A stretch of 8,198 nucleotides of DNA from Acidobacteriota bacterium. Lineage in GTDB: Bacteria; Acidobacteriota; Terriglobia; UBA7540. Positions 6,972-8,198 of this stretch are shown piece by piece. The position numbers and the translations under genes were made by a program. The notes under the pieces were generated by a model. It saw only the letters and a program-made list of their open reading frames with translations. It was not told where the DNA came from and ran no database searches. Where the stretch lies: NCBI GenBank assembly GCA_003171295.1, contig PMYF01000375.1, positions 1 to 8,198 on the forward strand, given 5' to 3'. Each line of letters begins with the position of its first letter. Positions within the stretch are counted from its first letter, which is position 1.

Positions 6972-7706
6972 ATGCCGATTCCCACTCTGGCAAATCGCCC
7001 AAAGGCAGGCTGGGCGGTCCTCCTTTACGGCCCGCCGCCTGAGATCCAGCTTCTCGCAGGTGAACTCGGCGACAGCGGTCTTGAAATCGTCCGGATAGGC
7101 GATCATTTCTTTTTGCAAGCACGTGAAGTTTTTGACCCGCTCTCCTGGCCGGAGGAAGTAGCTTGGGCGGCGGCGGCTGTCTTACAACAGATGAACACTG
7201 CAGCGCGGTTGCGTTATGCCATGCGTCTACCGATCCATTCGGGAGCCGCCATACTGGTCAACCGTGAGGGCTTCTGGGATCAGGATGATGTCGACCGCGC
7301 CGTCGAGGAAGTCCGAGGAGACGGCGCCCGCCCCCTCCAGGTTTCCTTGGGGAAGATTTGGACAGCTGCCCGGCAGCGGCCTCATCTTGCTCGCGCCCTA
7401 GATCAGTTCGCTCTCGGTTCTGCGGCCTGGAACCTGCGTCAGACCTTCGAAGAAGTGGTACGAGAACTCGGCCCGCAATGGGAAGCGTGGATTGCAGCGC
7501 GCGGCCGAGCGGCAGCAGAGGAATGCGCCTGGTTCCGAGCGACTGTGTTTGGCTCGACGCCGAGACGGCCGGGCCTCTCGCGGCGGTCTGGATTTCCTTG
7601 GCCGAAGGACCGGACGCGTGCGATGCCACCGCTCGCCGCCAAAACATTTGTGAGGAGCGTTCTCGATGAACTGGTCCTCCTTCGCTTCAAGGACGGACGT
7701 TCCTGA
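6972..7706 (+). CDS. hypothetical protein, 244 aa
   Basis: A GC-rich open frame starting at ATG 6972 without a clear Shine-Dalgarno. The N-terminal third looks like an alpha/beta domain (WAVLLYGPPPEIQLLAGEL at 14-32). The middle is Ala-rich and helical. A segment ALDQFALGSAAWNLRQTFEE (141-160) with a later WFRATVFGS faintly recalls a family of uncharacterised proteobacterial proteins that carry a DWxxLYxxxE-type helix; this resemblance is from memory and weak. No catalytic motif, signal peptide or membrane segment is evident. It diverges from the leftward locus and differs from it in composition, so it is probably not part of that system. The overlapping antisense frame at 7258-7647 is very rich in Arg, Pro and Gly and looks like a shadow. 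Confidence 0.7.
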   Translation: MPIPTLANRPKAGWAVLLYGPPPEIQLLAGELGDSGLEIVRIGDHFFLQAREVFDPLSWPEEVAWAAAAVLQQMNTAARLRYAMRLPIHSGAAILVNREGFWDQDDVDRAVEEVRGDGARPLQVSLGKIWTAARQRPHLARALDQFALGSAAWNLRQTFEEVVRELGPQWEAWIAARGRAAAEECAWFRATVFGSTPRRPGLSRRSGFPWPKDRTRAMPPLAAKTFVRSVLDELVLLRFKDGRS

Positions 7707-7723
7707 GCACCGGCTGAAGCCTG

Positions 7724-8026
7724 TTGCGGGGAATGCTGCTCGCGACTGGCTTCAGATGGGTCCACTCGCCGCCTCCGAAGTACTTCTCGCTTTCGCTGTC
7801 CTACTCGGGCAAAGTGCTTCTGGGGCCGCCATGCCCACTTTCACTTTCGATGACTTGCTTCTCTGGTCGGAAATCCCCTCAGATTCTGAAGCAAACCAAC
7901 AGCTTACAAATTCCGATCAAGTCCGCCAAAATCCGCAACCCAGCGGAAAAAACATGGCGCGAAAGGTCCAGGTTGTCGGGGCGTGAGCTTGAGCGTATGC
8001 TACGTGCTTTGGGAGGATCCCCTTGA
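7724..8026 (+). CDS. doubtful small ORF before the zinc-ribbon gene
   Basis: A 100-codon frame whose TGA (8024-8026) overlaps the TTG start of the zinc-ribbon gene, an arrangement typical of coupled genes. The C-terminal part (AEKTWRERSRLSGRELERML) is protein-like, while the N-terminal half (Ser, Pro and Leu-rich) is not, so the start is uncertain and a shorter gene or none is possible. An alternative frame at 7666-7986 is equally unrecognisable. No family was identified. Most of 7707-8022 should be treated as unassigned. Confidence 0.3.
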   Translation: MRGMLLATGFRWVHSPPPKYFSLSLSYSGKVLLGPPCPLSLSMTCFSGRKSPQILKQTNSLQIPIKSAKIRNPAEKTWRERSRLSGRELERMLRALGGSP

Positions 8027-8198
8027 GATGCCGGCCGCAACGCTACCACTGTCCGCACTGTAAGTGGGACTTCGCCCGCAGGAAAAAGAGGTGTTGTCCG
8101 GGGTGTGGCACGCTGCTCTTGATCGTGTCTGATATGCTCTCCGATGCCGAGCTGACGGAGCTCCGGAGTTTTTGGATGTGGGACCCGCTAAAGGAAAA
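8023..8198 (+). CDS. zinc-ribbon protein, 3' end outside the window
   Basis: A frame of 58 complete codons that runs off the right edge. It begins at TTG 8023 with GGGAGG six nt upstream, a strong Shine-Dalgarno that decides this non-ATG start. The N-terminus shows two CxxC knuckles, CPHC (10-13) and CPGC (25-28), spaced 11 residues apart with basic residues between, which is a zinc-ribbon pattern. A predicted helix SDAELTELRSFW (40-51) follows. Short zinc ribbons of this type bind nucleic acid or protein partners. The role here is unknown, and the visible part may be only the N-terminal domain of a larger protein. Confidence 0.65.
   Translation, partial: MRCRPQRYHCPHCKWDFARRKKRCCPGCGTLLLIVSDMLSDAELTELRSFWMWDPLKE

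Noticed and set aside
7258..7647. Minus-strand frame of 129 codons opposite the 244-aa gene
   Set aside because: Arg/Pro/Gly-rich translation typical of the antisense of a GC-rich coding region.

Overview
The organism cannot be named from this window. Base composition is moderate in the left three quarters and clearly more GC-rich from about 6970 rightward. Bacterial Shine-Dalgarno sequences, tightly overlapping genes and a TTG start point to a bacterium. The radical SAM/DGQHR gene set is typical of accessory (island) DNA rather than a housekeeping region. No tRNA, rRNA, CRISPR array, transposase or integrase was found.

Region 1 to about 6500 (all minus strand, read right to left) holds two gene blocks. 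The upstream block is a hypothetical small protein (about 131-163 aa), a 346-aa DGQHR-domain protein and a 275-aa unknown protein with a faint HEPN-like look; these genes overlap at their ends (13 nt, then 1 nt). A gap of 296 nt without a gene follows. It carries a candidate promoter and a near-perfect 27-bp inverted repeat. The downstream block is a second DGQHR-type protein (341 aa, with the variant motif DCQHR), a 542-aa radical SAM protein with a CxxxCxxC cluster, and a GHKL/Hsp90-like ATPase. The ATPase runs off the left edge, so at least 405 aa are visible here. These genes overlap by 8 nt and 3 nt, as expected for one co-translated operon.

The combination of two DGQHR (DndB/DpdB-type) proteins, a radical SAM enzyme and an Hsp90-like ATPase looks like an uncharacterised DNA- or RNA-modification or phage-defence locus. 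DGQHR proteins are known from the Dnd phosphorothioation and Dpd 7-deazaguanine DNA modification systems, where DndB acts as a regulator. None of the diagnostic partners of those systems (DndA/C/D, DpdA) is in the window. The defence role is inference from gene company.

Region 6503-6971 is a non-coding divergent gap. From 6972 the plus strand carries a 244-aa hypothetical protein, a doubtful small ORF, and at the right edge the start of a small zinc-ribbon protein with a TTG start and a good ribosome binding site. This right part appears unrelated to the leftward locus.
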